From NCBI GenBank assembly GCA_033182465.1, contig CP137321.1, forward strand, positions 992,001-1,056,000: DNA of 64,000 nt, written 5' to 3'. The stretch's first letter is position 1; each line of letters begins with the position of its first letter. This DNA comes from Sanghuangporus weigelae. Taxonomy: Eukaryota > Basidiomycota > Agaricomycetes > Hymenochaetales > Hymenochaetaceae. The notes beneath the pieces were generated by a model that made no database searches, was not told where the DNA came from, and was given only the letters and a program-made list of their open reading frames with translations. Both the position numbers and the translations under genes were made by a program. Shown one piece after another: positions 23,693 through 36,268 of this stretch.

Positions 23693-25929
23693 ATGCCAGT
23701 ACCCGTTCCCGTACACGAAGGATTTTCAGCACATCGAGCTGTGAAATCGCAGAGTATCTTACATACCACCGCTCCACCAGTCACTCCCGAATCTATCTTC
23801 CGCGACGCATCCAACTACGTAATCCATTCGGCTTGCCAGCCTCCTACTGTCCAAACAGTATTTCCCGATTACACACTTTCCCAGGAAACACGTTCAAACT
23901 GGCCATCATTTGTGCCTTATTCTTCTGGGGTCAGTTCACGTCTTCCCCAGAGACCTGGAGTCGGTCAGGAGGGTCCGAATCTCAGTTACGGGCTGACTGC
24001 TGCGGAGGACGTAGCGATCAGTAAGCTCACGCACGCAGAAACACATCCTTTACCCGTCCTAACGTCCGGCGTTTCTTCGACAGCCATGGGTCTACAGCAC
24101 TGTAGTGACAGACGGGTGGCGGACGCCTTTGGGATCCGATGTGAAGTTGATGCAGCTGATTTGGCACCAAGGTCACATCCCCAGGGACTTAGTCATGACA
24201 GCGGCATTCCCTCATACGCGCAGGAATCTATCCCTGTGTGGGAGTCGTCTCGGCATCCTGATTCTATCAATGCGGAGCATTATCGTGACGGTTTGCTCCA
24301 GCGTTCCGCCACACCTTTTGCAGATTTCGTTGACCGCATTGTCGCCACAGAACTGTCTCATGGATGTGACTCTGGCGGGCACAACGATCCTCCGTTCCTC
24401 CCTCCGGTTGTCGCTTTTTCACACAAGCACCAGCCGGCGCCGGCGGTGCCGGTCTCGAATTCTTCCTATATCAAGGCGTATCGTGCAATGGCAGAACCTC
24501 TGTCTGAATGGATGGCGGATTTTATCTGGAAGGCCTGCACAGACGGTGTCAGCCTGCCTCGGCGATTTGTTGGCATAGGGTACGTTGACAGACTTATTGT
24601 GGTGCAATTTGGTTTTAATCAGACATTTCATCTAGCGCAATCCGGACCTATGGGGACAAGCCATCGTCCTCCCTTGCCAAGTCCATACATTCTGTCCTGT
24701 GCTCAACGCTTTTGCAACCCTCAGCTATTGTCCTGGCCCTATGGTATATTACCCGTCTTCCGGTTCTTTTTGACGAACAGACAGTCGGGGTCAATCTAAC
24801 ATCATGCGAACTCGAGTTCAGGAAGGAACTCTATGGAGATGGACGGTCCCATCCGGCGGCGAGGGACCGACATCAACTCGAATCCCAGGCTCCATTTAGG
24901 GTCGCATTGTTGGGTTGCATGCTAGCCAATAAGTGGCTTGACGACCACACTTTCTCAAATAAGACTTGGTGTGTATTCACTACATTGCATATTGCCTTTG
25001 TCGGTTCTAATCTGTCTATGTCTAGGCATAGCATCTCCGATGTGCCTATTCAAAGCATAAATCGACTCGAACTTGCTGCACTCGCGGCCTTGGGACATGA
25101 TTTATCCGTTGCGGCCAAGGCTTGGGAAATGTGGCTTGCACAGCTCCGTTGCTTCCCTACACCCATCTGTCGCCCCTCTTTCAAAGACTCCAACGCTGTT
25201 GCGCGCAAGATGATAACTGATTTAGCCCAGTTGCAGGATCGTGTTGTGCTTAGGGCTTCAGCTTTGGCACCCGAACAGCCAGTATTCGGTACTTTCCTTG
25301 TCGACTTTGACTCAACGGATGAACCATGTCAAATCGGACGTTTTGACCCATTCGAAATTGACCTCGACGAAGATGGTCCGCTCCGGGAGGAATACGTACC
25401 AAGGCGAAGATCGTCTATGAAGAAAGACGCGTCGCAGTACTCTTCCGTAAGGGCAAATGATGATAACATGTCTCCGTGCGAACCCCCCGAATGGGTTTCT
25501 CGTACTCATTGGAGTTATGCAAGATACCGGGGCCCCTACCTCCAACGTGCAGCTCCCGTTCAGTCTCTTAGAGGGACATTGGCACACTCTCACTCCGATA
25601 TGGCATCTCGAGATATGCAGAACGAATTCGAGCGCAAGCAAGGCCTTCTTTTACCTTACCAGCTCGATTTAGGCAATTCTCAGGTCAATCACGATCTCTT
25701 CGACCGTGCGGTTTGTCCTCCTGCTGGCCACTCTAGAACTTCCTCGAATTCTTCCGGTTCTCCCGCTCATGTGGCAGAACATTTTCGATCTTACTCTCAG
25801 ACGCAAGTCGGCAGTAGCGATGCATGTTGTCCGCTTCCAATTCCCTGTTCTCGACTTGTCGGCCGCTCCACATTTTTCCACGGTCCGGTTAATGCCTGTT
25901 ATTTCCAGCCTATGTGGCTAAAGACGTGA
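23693..25929 (+). CDS. Pcl/Pho85-type cyclin
   Basis: Regulatory subunit of a cyclin-dependent kinase, probably of the Pho85/PCL group; the partner kinase is not in the window. The true ATG at 23693 gives MPVPVPVHEGF. About 255 residues of unstructured sequence precede the cyclin box: AEPLSEWMADFIWKACTDG, then after an intron (about 24579-24650) HSVLCSTLLQPSAIVLALWY, FRVALLGCMLANKWLDDHTF, SNKTW joined across a 56-nt intron near 24970-25025 to HSISDVPIQSINRLE, and LAALGHDLSVAAKAWEMWL. A GC-S-N-W pattern in helix 3 resembles PCL1/PCL2. The roughly 260-residue tail is low-complexity with acidic and Ser-rich runs. The exact 3' end of the first intron is uncertain because two acceptors are near each other. 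Confidence 0.8.
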
Positions 25930-27125
25930 ATCCCGAACGAATGCCTTATTCTATTGACCGATTCGTTCAAGTTTATTTGTCCTTCGGTCACTTCCTATCT
26001 TAAGGTGTCCGCGATAATATCCATTGATTTTTGCTGTCCGACATTTTCCTCATTCTATGATCTTGCATTTTCGCCTATCAACACTGCTATACGGACTTCA
26101 CTGGATTGACTGCTCTACATTCTTCGCGGGTGGCATTGCCACTGCCCGAGGGGTCATCAGTCCTTCTCCTCGCATTACACGCACATATTTACTCGCGTCA
26201 AATTTCGGGACCCATAATTGTCATTATAACATTTTTGTGTCTCGCTCCCTTTTCTTTCTCATTCCTCGGTTTTCCGGTGTCTAGTTGTATCGTATGCCCT
26301 TTCTTTCTGGTCTGTGTTTGCACTCGACACGCGCACACTCCGTTGCAGAGCTGGACTTTGTCGGTATTCCTCCGACGGCGGTCAGCCGTTGAGTCGGAAT
26401 TTCCTGCTCCACCAAGGGAGTTTCGATTGCTTTCATTCATGTTCACGAATCACTAATTGGTTCAGGTCCAATTTGTTTGCCCTGTGCTATGATTTTTCTT
26501 TTCCCTTTTTTTCTGACTCTGATGCACACAATTTGCTAAATGTCGAAAAAAAATCAGAAAAGACAAAGCAAACGAACGAGCTTTCCTTCTTTTTTTTCTC
26601 TTTTTTCTCCTTCTCTCTTTTATTCTCATCTTTTCCATCTCGACGTTCTACTCGCGTCCATGCCAGCGATTCTCCTCCCGCCTGATATCCTTTCATTCTG
26701 GCCATCATTCGCCTCCGCAGCTCGGCTGAGGTTCTGTCCCCTTTATCCTCAGACTCCCTCACCTCCTGGCTTCACTCTCCTTGTCATGATTCTAGCCCCT
26801 CTCCTCGCCATTTCTTCACCTTCCGCAACAGCCTTCTCTTCTTCCCGAATCCCCGATCTCCCCTTCCTGCCCACTTCTCCTTTACCTTTGATCCGCAGTC
26901 CCGCCTTCTTTGACTCTTCCACTGTATGCTCGTACGTTGGTATAACTGTCTTGCAGATGAGTTAGTACTAGTACTTGTGCTGGTGTAGGTCCTGCACTAG
27001 TAGTCCAGTTAGTCACAATTGAAATGCTGATTGTGGGCCAAAATCGTGAGAATTTCTTGCTTGGAATAGCAGCATTTGGTGTGGTGACGGACACTCGCAC
27101 CTTGACATTTACTAATATCTCAAAC
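25930..27125. other. Intergenic 1.2 kb, pyrimidine-rich, no gene seen
   Basis: Lies between two plus-strand genes and should contain the cyclin 3' UTR and the HEI10 promoter. It has a T/C-rich tract at about 26583-26640. Open frames here are low complexity and carry no recognisable motif. Nothing else was found. Confidence 0.4.
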
Positions 27126-28800
27126 ATGGATTTCGATATCAAGTGCAACAATCTCTCCTGTAGGAAGACTCTCGTAGACAAAGCGGTTGTGGTGAGCATT
27201 GAAATGTTTGCGACGGAAAGTGACACGGTTTGACCCAGACCTTTTTCTCTCCACTCAGACAACTTGTGAGGATAAAGTGTTCGAACCATTCACGAGATCC
27301 TAATTACTCCCTAGGCTCTCACATATTTTGCGGTACATTTCATCCTACCAAACTCAACAGTGCCTGATTTTAAAGCTCAGTGGAATGTGCCAACGAGCTA
27401 TTCACTTCCGCTCAACTTTGTCCTGGTAGGGTTCCCCGGTAGGAGTGGCACGGACTCTTTTCTGAACCAGCTTATTTAGCATGCGAAACTCATTTGTCGG
27501 AGCCGTGAGTGGAGTATATCTGTTACTACTTGGTCTGACACATATGTGTCCTTGCATCCAGTGATGATGTGGTGGTATGCACGTATGTTTCCGCTCTGCG
27601 AGTCACTATCGCTGAGAGATAGACCTAGGTCTCGTCTTTGCATCCGTCCAACGATTATAAGACGGTCAGTATATACGCAAGGGCTCTGATATTTCCGACT
27701 TATGGCTCCCTTAAAGTCGGTATTATCTGGCCTCGCCCCATCTCTCATTCTTGAGATCTGTGGAAGAGCTCTCTCGTTCTGGCAATATCAAACCCATCAA
27801 GAATAGTATGGCAGGTTTCGTGTAATCTTATTGGTTCTGGTTTCTCAAGAGGTATCAGCTCTTTTCAGCAAGCAGTGCTGAAAAACATGAACGAACGCAA
27901 TGCTCAGCTGCAGAAACAACTTGACAATGTCATTCGCGAAGGTTATTTCCTGCTACTTGCCTATATGCTATCCTTCGCATTCACTTTCTGACCAGCGGTA
28001 TTCAGCTAACGGAGAGCTCAGTCTACTGAATAATAAGGTACAAGGCCTTGAAAGGGAACTGGAGATTGAGAGGCGCAAAATTCGCGAAATGCAAGACGCT
28101 GCAAGAGAGAGGGATAAAGAATACCAAAAACTCAAAGTCTGTGACTTCTAGAGAAATCGCTTTGACTGCTTGTCCTGAAGACCATCTTCAAGAACCATTA
28201 TGACAAAATCAAAAGGAAAGCACTTCTCGCACCTAACTCACTGGCGAATGACGGGTTTGCAATGCCTGGCCCTGCTTCAAATGAAAATCAAATGGTCATG
28301 GAGCGACCTATGAATAAAGGCAGAAACATGTTTGCGAATCCAGGAGGCGTCAATGCGGTAGTAGGTGGTATGGAAGCTAACGGGGTATGTTATACTTTGA
28401 CCATCTATATGTGTCGGGTCTTGGCTGAAACGTTTCGTGCAGATCCAAAGGACGCCCCTCCGAAGTGGCATGGGTGGCATAGGTGTGCACCAAATGAACG
28501 ACTGGCAACCTTTAAACCGCCACGACGGAGCCACTTTCCGCGCGCCGAGTGCATCCGATCAAAGCGCCGATGAAGTTGAGAATATCTTGAGTACATCATG
28601 CCAGGTGAACCGTCAGTTCATGCCCCGTCCGGCGAACAATACCGGGCAGTTTAACGGAAGAATGATGTCCGCTCAATCTGGTACGTCAAGGAAGTGCACA
28701 TAGCTCTTTTTGGAAGACTGCTCATATGATGCCTTCAGCACCTATGATGCAACAGAATACCAGAAGAATCAAAACCTTTAGACCAGCCATCACCCGCTGA
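27126..28800 (+). CDS. HEI10: HEI10/CCNB1IP1-like RING E3 ligase
   Basis: Family proteins mark and stabilise meiotic crossover sites on the synaptonemal complex and act as ubiquitin/SUMO ligases. The start MDFDIKCNNLSCRKTLVDKA begins a RING finger assembled over five very small exons: TTCSHIFC, VECANELFTSAQLCPACETH, LSEPDDVVVCT. Then SSLHPSNDYKTSVLSGLAPS and ICGRALSFWQYQTHQE, both strongly conserved in the family. A coiled coil follows (MNERNAQLQKQLDNVI, LNNKVQGLERELEIERRKIR), then a Gly/Asn/Met-rich tail ending RRIKTFRPAITR, close to the C-terminal motif of animal CCNB1IP1. Introns are 45-60 nt and some exons are under 40 nt, so automatic gene finders may miss the RING. All zinc ligands appear to be present. 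Confidence 0.9.
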
Positions 28801-29055
28801 GTTCATCACGCTCCACGCAATAATTAGTTGAGACGGTCAATCACCGCTGGTCCTTTTTCATAAGAGACTACTTTTCACGTGTGCTTTATGTCTATAGTAC
28901 AAATCGTATAATCAAAGAAAGTGTACAATAAATGTAAAATAATGTTCGACATATGCGAGTGTGGAGTGTTAGCGTCGGTAAAGTGCATGAATCAGTATCG
29001 TAATAAGGAAAACAAAACGCAAAAACATCAACACAGAGAATGAATACACAAAAAA

Positions 29056-32000
29056 TCACTCTCGAATTAGAGCACCTTTCTCTTCATCTTCTAGATATCG
29101 GCCAATGGCCACTATGTCCATACCTCCGGCCCTCCGCAGATAACCAGCAAGTATACCTTTATCCGCATGAGGTAAAAGGTCTGCTAGTTTAGCGGTCTTG
29201 ACGTCAATGTCAGACGCGGACTCTGCGACCTGGCTCAGACCGTTCTGTGCGAAAGAGGGCACAACTGATGGACTGCGCTTAATCGACATCCGCCGCGACG
29301 TTTCGGTATCGCTCTGCACAGGTTGTGCCTTTGGCGCGATGACGCTTTGCGCACGTTGTATGCGACCTGGTGGAGCTCGAGGCCCCCCAGGTAAAGAGGG
29401 AGCCACGCTGATTTGTACGGGCCGAGGAGCAGGCGTTGGTAGAGCTTGCTGACGTTTGCTCAGCAATTTGTTAGGCTGCGATCCCGGCAAGGTCGGGCGA
29501 TCTTTCTTCACGCTCGCTTTACGCCCGATGGAAGCGAAGAACCCGCCCCCTCCGCTTGATGATTTGCCACTTCCTAGAGAAGATGCATTACTGCGCGTCG
29601 ACGTACTCGCGCCTAGACGTGTAGATTGCTGCTGTTGAACGTTGACGGGTGGTGGACCCTGAGCAAGTATCGGGTACGGCAGCGGAGGCGGACCTCGCGG
29701 AAGCGTATCATCTTCGGATCGCTGCGGGAGCAGATCCGTCGCAACGTACGCGTCGACGCGCTTCGGGAAAGTCATCTCGGAACCTATCGATCCACGCGAC
29801 GGATGCCGCGGCTGGAATGTAAACGAATGCTCGCTGGGGCTTCTTACTGCTACTGGGGAGACAGATTTCCGTTTTGATGACCCCTTCCCAGGAACTGTAA
29901 CTGAGGAAGGATGAGAAGGGAAAAGAAAAAAAAATAAGGAACAGAAATTAGGGAAAGTGCGAAGAGTGAACTCACGATTGTGCTTTGTCGTGACAACCCA
30001 ATCTCCAAGCCCCGGATCGTGGTTCGCAAGCTCGTTGATCTTGCGAGCGTAACCTAAACTGCGTTCAAGAGGCGTTCTTTTCGCCAGCACATCAGCGAAT
30101 TGCATTGCGTCGGGCCACCTTGACCGGATCTTCGCGACATATACGACTTTCGTGCGGGGCAGAATCCGTTGCTGCTCGGGTACAAAACCATTTCCATGCC
30201 CAGCACTAGCTCCGTTATCAGAGCGTTCATGAGAAGCGCGGTCGTGCGAAATACTGCTGCGCGGCGAGAGCTTGGTTCCGGAAAGTCTTGACGGCGGTCG
30301 TGGAAGTGCCGAAAATCTCTTCAGTGCGAGGTCCAGCATCTTCTGTGGTTTACTAATACTTCCCGACTCTAGCGAGTCGGAAGGCTGCAACGTCTGCGGT
30401 GACGATGCAAGTGGATCGGGAAGCGGCTTCGTTATTGTGATGTCTGCAACCTTGTCATAGTCATCGTCGGAATACGTGGAGGCCGGGCTATCGGGAGACC
30501 GAGGTTCGCCACCCTTGAACGTTGACCGACTCTCTTCTCTTCTAAGATCCATTCCTGACCTTCTTTCTCTCAGACTCTGTTCTTTAGATGCTGGTGGGGA
30601 CGGATCGGTTTTGGTACTTGAAGAAGTCTCGACTGGTGGGGAAATAGAATTCGGCTTTTGCGTCTGGCTAGTTGCCTCGTCAATGGCAGCTGTCACATCT
30701 CTGACAAGGTCATCCATCGTATTTTTACGCTTCAGTTTCTGCTCTTCCTGTTGATCTTGTTTCACAGACAGCCGGGTGTGGGCGCGCGTGGCATCCGACA
30801 CAATAACCGAGTCGATCGGAAATGCGCCCTCTCTCGTGTGACCTTTGCTCTTTACAGAATCGTCAGACTGTGAATTGACGAGCGTAGACGAAGTCCTGTC
30901 ATACATAATAAGAGAAGTAAGATGAATAATTGCACGGCACGGGTGATACTTAAACAGATTAAGACGAAGAAAGCTTTACGCACGTAGATGGGGACATTAT
31001 CGGCGCTGTGACTTCAGGCTGTCTCACGGCAGGCGAGGACGCTGGGTCCTGCTTTGATGTGATGGATGTGTCAGACCTTCGCTTCGCAAGCGAGGATGAG
31101 CCGGAGCTTGGGGCATGTAATCGCGGTGGACGCGGTGGGGGAGGTGAGTCGCGTTTAGGAGGAATGATCTGTCGGGGCGGTGAAGGCAATGGGCCGGCAG
31201 TAGCATGGATGCCAGGCTGGTAGTACAGGTAAGGAGAGGGCGCTGGGGCGGGCATAGTTAGTACCGTGGGCGGTGATGAAATTGATGAAGATGATGCGGT
31301 CGTCGCCATTGAGTGGTACGAATATGACGGTGAAGGCAAGCCACTGGAATTGTAATAGGGGTGGGCAGAAGAAGAAATGTTGGATGCATGCCACATATAG
31401 CTGGAGTCGGAGCCGGGTGCTATGGGCTTGTTCTCATCGCATTGGCTGCGGGAAGCCGTGCTGTTCGTCGTACTGATGACTGCGTTGCCGTTGCCTTGAC
31501 CGCTGCTGCTGGATGTATGCTGATGAGAATATCGCTTCGGCTCCTTAGACGTTGATGAGGACTGCGCAGGATACTCGCTTGCAATAGGCTCAGGTGCACC
31601 GTCAGAAGAAATTAACGAAGTCTGAGAGCGGGATGGAGTCTGAAATATGGGTGACAGCTGTGCCGTCTGAACAGCATTAGCATCCGACGAAGTGGCAGTG
31701 CGCGTTTTGTACTCGTCGCGGCGCAGATGAACCTCGGTCGTCATCGTACCTGAAGTTGGTGAGATAGACGTGCTGGTGCCCACAATACCAATATCACGAG
31801 AGCTCTTTTTCAAACGATGACCTGGCCTACTTTGCTTCGCCCCTTTGCTAGTCGAATCGCTCGAGATTGAGTCTCTATCCGGATTAGGGATAGATCGACT
31901 TATAGAAGCGTGCGCGCTTGTTGTGAGGACGGCCTCGGATTGAGAGCGCTGGTGTTGACGCCTGCCAGAAGAAGCAGTTGTGTTTGAAGTCAAAGACGTC

Positions 32001-33511
32001 GCCGACTCAGAGCTTTCATGCCGCGCCAGTAATGGCGGCGTCGGATGCGCAGATGCAGGAGCAGAGAGTGGAGGCGTGAAATAACCAAGATTCGTGTACG
32101 CACTCGGACTCGCGTCTGGCGGAGCAACGAACGCGAAATTGCCGACGATGCCGCGACGCGCGAGAAGGGCACTGACCGCCGTCGACCTTGAGGCCGCGCC
32201 TGTGGAGGCAAACGCAGAAGGTGGGTGAGAAGATAAGGAAGAAAAAGCTGAAGACGAATAGGATGAAATGGAAGATTGTAGAGGCTGGACTGAGAATTGG
32301 GCGCGTGCTTGTTGTTGTGCCATGTACGGTGCGCCTTGACTACTTTCAACTCGGCCGAATCCGTCGCTTAGCGTCCCTCTATCTCTCATCTCTCCTTCAC
32401 TCTTCTGATCTCGCTCAGCTTCTGTGTTTGAATCCATCTCAACAACAGCGACGCGTCGCTTGTCCGATGCTCCGCGCGAGCTGGCCTTGCGTCGGGGGAC
32501 GGGAGCCCCATCGAACCCAACTGCGGTGTCAGTTACCGAATCCACTGTTGATGCTGGTAGCTCCAGTTGCGAGAGTATGGTAATACCAGTCCTTTGCTCT
32601 CGAGCTTCTCTTGGCTCAAGCTGACTGCTGGTTTGCGTTTGTGGCTGAGGCTGACGAAACGCGGGAAGAGAGAGATTGAGTTGCTCTTCTTGAGCTGGGG
32701 TTGCTGCGCCGTGCCGGTGACTATGCTGAAATTGGGCGATGATGCGGCTGATGCCATAACCAGTCCCATCCTCCGCACTCAAGTTGCCGTTCGCGGTTGT
32801 GCTTAAGCCATCTCGTTCCAGACCCGTCCCCTTCTCGATCCCCGGTCCCGTCTCCGTGCACGCCGTCGTACTCGTAGCATTACTAGCCATAAGAGGGGAC
32901 GCGTCCCCGGTGGGACTTGCGAATGCGATACCGTATTGTACGTCCATGGAGTCGGCGTTGCACTCTCCACCTGCCCCATCTTCTTTAATACTGCAACCAG
33001 CCAGACTTTTGTTCCCATTCCATCCCGTCTCCCGACCCACGTTATCCCACGTTCCTAGCCCGCGTCCCGCTTCAGGAGAACCATAATCCGAAACAGAGTC
33101 CTCCGAATAAGATGACGAGGGTGATACGCTCCGAGTCCGAGTCCGGGGGGGGCCTATTGTATCTCGGCTGTGGCGTATGTCTGTTATGCGGTGTCTGCCT
33201 GATTGAGACTGCGAATGTGAGACTGGTTCGGGATTGGGACTGGGACTACTGTGATATCTATACTCGGGCTCAGAGCGACCCGCGTCTGCAGACTGGTAAT
33301 AGGACAGAATTTGGCTCGTCTCGTGTCGCAGTATCCTCGGATGCACTGAATGTATGCGCGGTCAATAATGACTATTAATTAGCACGGTTAATAAAACTCG
33401 AGTCTGCTCACGATGTATATGCGTTTGACTGTCGTTGTCTTTGAGCGAATATGAGACATCAGACCCAGCGTCTGATGTGTGCTCGAGGACGCTGAGCCCT
33501 GCAGTGGCCAT
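29056..33511 (-). CDS. Very large Ser/Pro-rich protein with CUE-like C-terminus
   Basis: Not recognised by name. The start MATAGLSVLEHTSDAGSDVS at 33511 splices to LHPRILRHETSQILSYYQS. The second exon encodes about 790 residues that are nearly all Ser, Thr, Pro, Gln and Arg; introns at about 30905-30965 and 29900-29975 join the rest. Two ordered islands stand out: RTKVVYVAKIRSRWPDAMQF, leading to YARKINELANHDPGLGDWVV, and the last about 65 residues, KTAKLADLLPHADKGILAGY then LRRAGGMDIVAIGRYLEDEE. That C-terminal pattern (hydrophobic-P-x-hydrophobic, GG-D, AIxxYL) resembles a CUE/UBA-type ubiquitin-binding helix bundle; this is inference. Total about 1400 residues. Its CT-rich leader is the purine tract at 33523-33585 on the plus strand. 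Confidence 0.8.
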
Positions 33512-33683
33512 GAATGAGAGTCGTGAAAGAAAGAAAGAAAGAAGGAAAGAAAATGGAAAGAAGGAAATGAAAGGAAACTAATAATCATATCATATTAATA
33601 AGTATATTATTCGAGCGGAGGATGTGCGCCCTAGGCCTGCTGGATTTGGATTGGATCGCACTGACGTCTTGTATTCTCGCTCG

Positions 33684-35656
33684 GATCCGAGTAACCGAGC
33701 TCACACACACGTTCATTCATTCACTTTCATTCGCGAAACATCAATTGACACAGTTCTTGGCATATCCAAGAAAACACAGATCATAGCATATATCCACCTT
33801 CACAGCAGATCATCTGGAGAGACTCCGATCCCAGAAATTATGCACTTGATCACTGGCTTCCCGTCTGGACTCTTCCCAAGCTTCGTCGTCTCAAACGCTT
33901 CCACAGCGTGATCGAAGTCATATCTGATCCGACACATTAGCATCAGTTATACTTAGCTTGAATGATGAGACATGCCTGTGCGTGACAAGAGGCTTGAGGT
34001 CGATCTTGCCCGACGAGACAAGCGCAATAGACAGCTGATAGTCTCCAGGCTGTCATCGTTTGATTATGATCAGACTGAGCCAAAATCTGGAGTTGATCAA
34101 AACGACTTACGCCATAACGGAAAGAACCCAACATGTTGAGTTCTTTCACCAGAAGAAGCGTGATCGGGATTTGCACCTCTTCGGAGCCCATTCCAACCTA
34201 TCAATCCCATCACTTTCAGCCAGCATCTCGAATAAAGTTAATCGGAGATAGACTCACCTGGAGGAATGTACCTCCAACCTTCGCGAGATAGAGACCCATC
34301 TGGATGCACACTTCCGCACCACTAGCGTCAACGACGAGATCAAGACTCTTTGGACCACGATCCTCGACACCCAATTTTTCCTTGAGCAACCCAGCAGCAC
34401 GACGCGAGTATGCCATCTTCGTCTCGCCTTGCTCGAATGGCGGCGGAAGGAATCCTTCTGTCGCGGCATAGTTCACCGCGAACTCGACGCGTGAGGGTAC
34501 GATGTCGACAGCGATGATACGCGATGCGCCCAACGCTTTCGCAACCGCCATGCAAAGAAGACCAACTGGTCCGCATCCGAAGATCGCGACATTTTGGTTC
34601 GCCCGCAGTTTCGCAAGGGCCGAGACGGAATGTACGGCAACAGACAGAGGTTCCATCTTGCGCGGAATAGAATTAGCATATACTCAGCATTTTTGACTCC
34701 ATCATAGAGCGCACCATTGCACCTTCTTCTAGTGTGAGGTTATCTGGCAACTTGTATGCCAGGTCTGAAGGGATCTTGTAGTACTTCCCAAGCGTACCAT
34801 CGTGAGGCGGCGTAGCAGCGAAAATGACATCAGGGCAAAGCTATCCAAAAATCCATCAACAATATTTCACAAAAATCCTTAAACCTGAAGCGGAGCGCAT
34901 ACATTGTACTTGCCGCTCTTACACGCCTCGCAAGTACGACACGTCGCTCCGGGCTCCATTGCGACCTTGTCGCCCGGCTTGAGGTGTTTGACCTTCGGGC
35001 CAACTTCGGGGAATGTCAGTCTCAGACCTAACTTAGCACAAGTCGAATTTCGTACCTTTGGCTACGATACCGGAGGATTCATGGCCAAGAACCTAGATGA
35101 CCGTCCATTGTCTTAGCACGATCAGTTGCCTCGGGCAAAGAAGGATGAATGCACACCATGGGCTTTTCAACGACGAAGTCGCCTATCCGGCCTGCGACGA
35201 GAAAGTGAACCTGCAGAGAGTCCGCGTTCACAGATCGACCCACCTCGAAGAGAATATTACGAGACTCACATCCGAACCACAAATGCCTGAGAGTCGGTCA
35301 GAAGTAGTTCAGTTCGTTTTAAATAGAAATGACCGCGAGTACCGCACCTGTTTTCTTGACCTCGACGAGGACCTCATCGTCACCGACTAATCGCATATAA
35401 TCAATTCAGTGTCTACGAATCCGATAAACCCCAGGCGCACTTTCAGGAATCGGACGTTCCTCAAAAATGACATCGTTGATGCCACGAAGGATGAAAGATT
35501 TGTTCTCGCTCATTGCTGTTACGATCTAGTGCTAAGGGAGGAAGGTAAGAGGTAAAGAACCGTACTTGGAGCGTTCGGCCTGTTTGTCCGTCCTCATTCT
35601 TCGACTTCTCACCGCTAATAACCATTGAACTGGCACAGGATGAATATGAAGGATCG
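33684..35656 (-). repeat. Tandem duplication unit 1
   Basis: Direct repeat of unit 2 (36134-38260), about 2.47 kb apart. Homology begins at a gatccgagtaaccgagc motif and ends near a ctggcacagga stretch upstream of the dehydrogenase start. A 335-bp block (33846-34180) is identical base for base with 36315-36649, including two introns. Confidence 0.85.
33800..35513 (-). CDS. Xylitol/sorbitol-type dehydrogenase, copy 1
   Basis: Zinc medium-chain dehydrogenase, polyol group, oxidising a sugar alcohol such as xylitol or sorbitol to a ketose with NAD(H). The start MSENKSFILRGINDVIFEER at 35513. Catalytic zinc ligands are in GICGSDVHF and LGHESSGIV; the structural zinc has four Cys in CRTCEACKSGKYNLC. 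The Rossmann motif is AIFGCGPVGLLCMAVAK and the following strand is IIAVDIVPSR, where D favours NAD over NADP. The end is GIGVSPDDLL. About nine short introns; about 375 residues, normal for the family. Xylitol, sorbitol and L-arabinitol enzymes cannot be separated by eye. Paralogue of the gene at 36269-37979, which it closely matches. Confidence 0.9.
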
Positions 35657-36268
35657 CATTTTGACAAAGGGGTGATGTCAGCTGATCGGATTACCTAGTT
35701 GATGGTTTATCTATCTTGTTTCATGAAAAATGAAAATGGATAGCGATAACATATTTGGTATTTGGAATTATGCAAAAACGTTACTTATTCTGGTGGTAAT
35801 GTGGGAGCCACTTGTAATGTTTGGATCATATGTTCTGAGTATTCTTGTAATAATATGTATATTAGACTTCCTGTCAACTGATTGCGGAGCCTCACCTCTA
35901 CTCATGTCCATAGGGCGATAAGTACATGTGAGTGTCATAGCTTAACATAAAGTGCTCTGTGCTCTGTGAACCGAGTGATGGCACTCTTGAGCAGCCAATG
36001 TGATAAAGACTATGATTGTTTGTGTGTGTGTGCCAGCAATTATTGCGCATGGCTTGCCTCCTCACGTCTCTCATTGGTCAGTGTTAGCATTTCCTCTAAC
36101 TTACACTATCTCCTGTGCTCTACGGAAATGCCAGATCCGACTAACCGAGCCCACATACATTATATTATATGACATTTTCCACTTTCAGTCGTGAATTGCT
36201 TTCTACATCACCTGGGACAGTTTTTGGCATATCTAAAAAAAAACACAGATCATAGCATGTATCCACCT
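35514..36268. other. Spacer between the dehydrogenase copies
   Basis: 755 bp. The right end of unit 1 (to about 35656) and the left end of unit 2 (from about 36134) flank roughly 480 bp of unique, AT-rich DNA (about 35660-36130). No ORF of interest and no terminal repeats were seen there. Confidence 0.45.

Noticed and set aside
26314-26965. Open frames in the T/C-rich gap before HEI10
   Set aside because: Low complexity from the pyrimidine tract, no motif, no consistent start or splice pattern.
31008-33378. Several plus-strand frames over the large Ser/Pro-rich gene
   Set aside because: Antisense to a long, biased coding exon that has a clean frame and good splice junctions at both ends.
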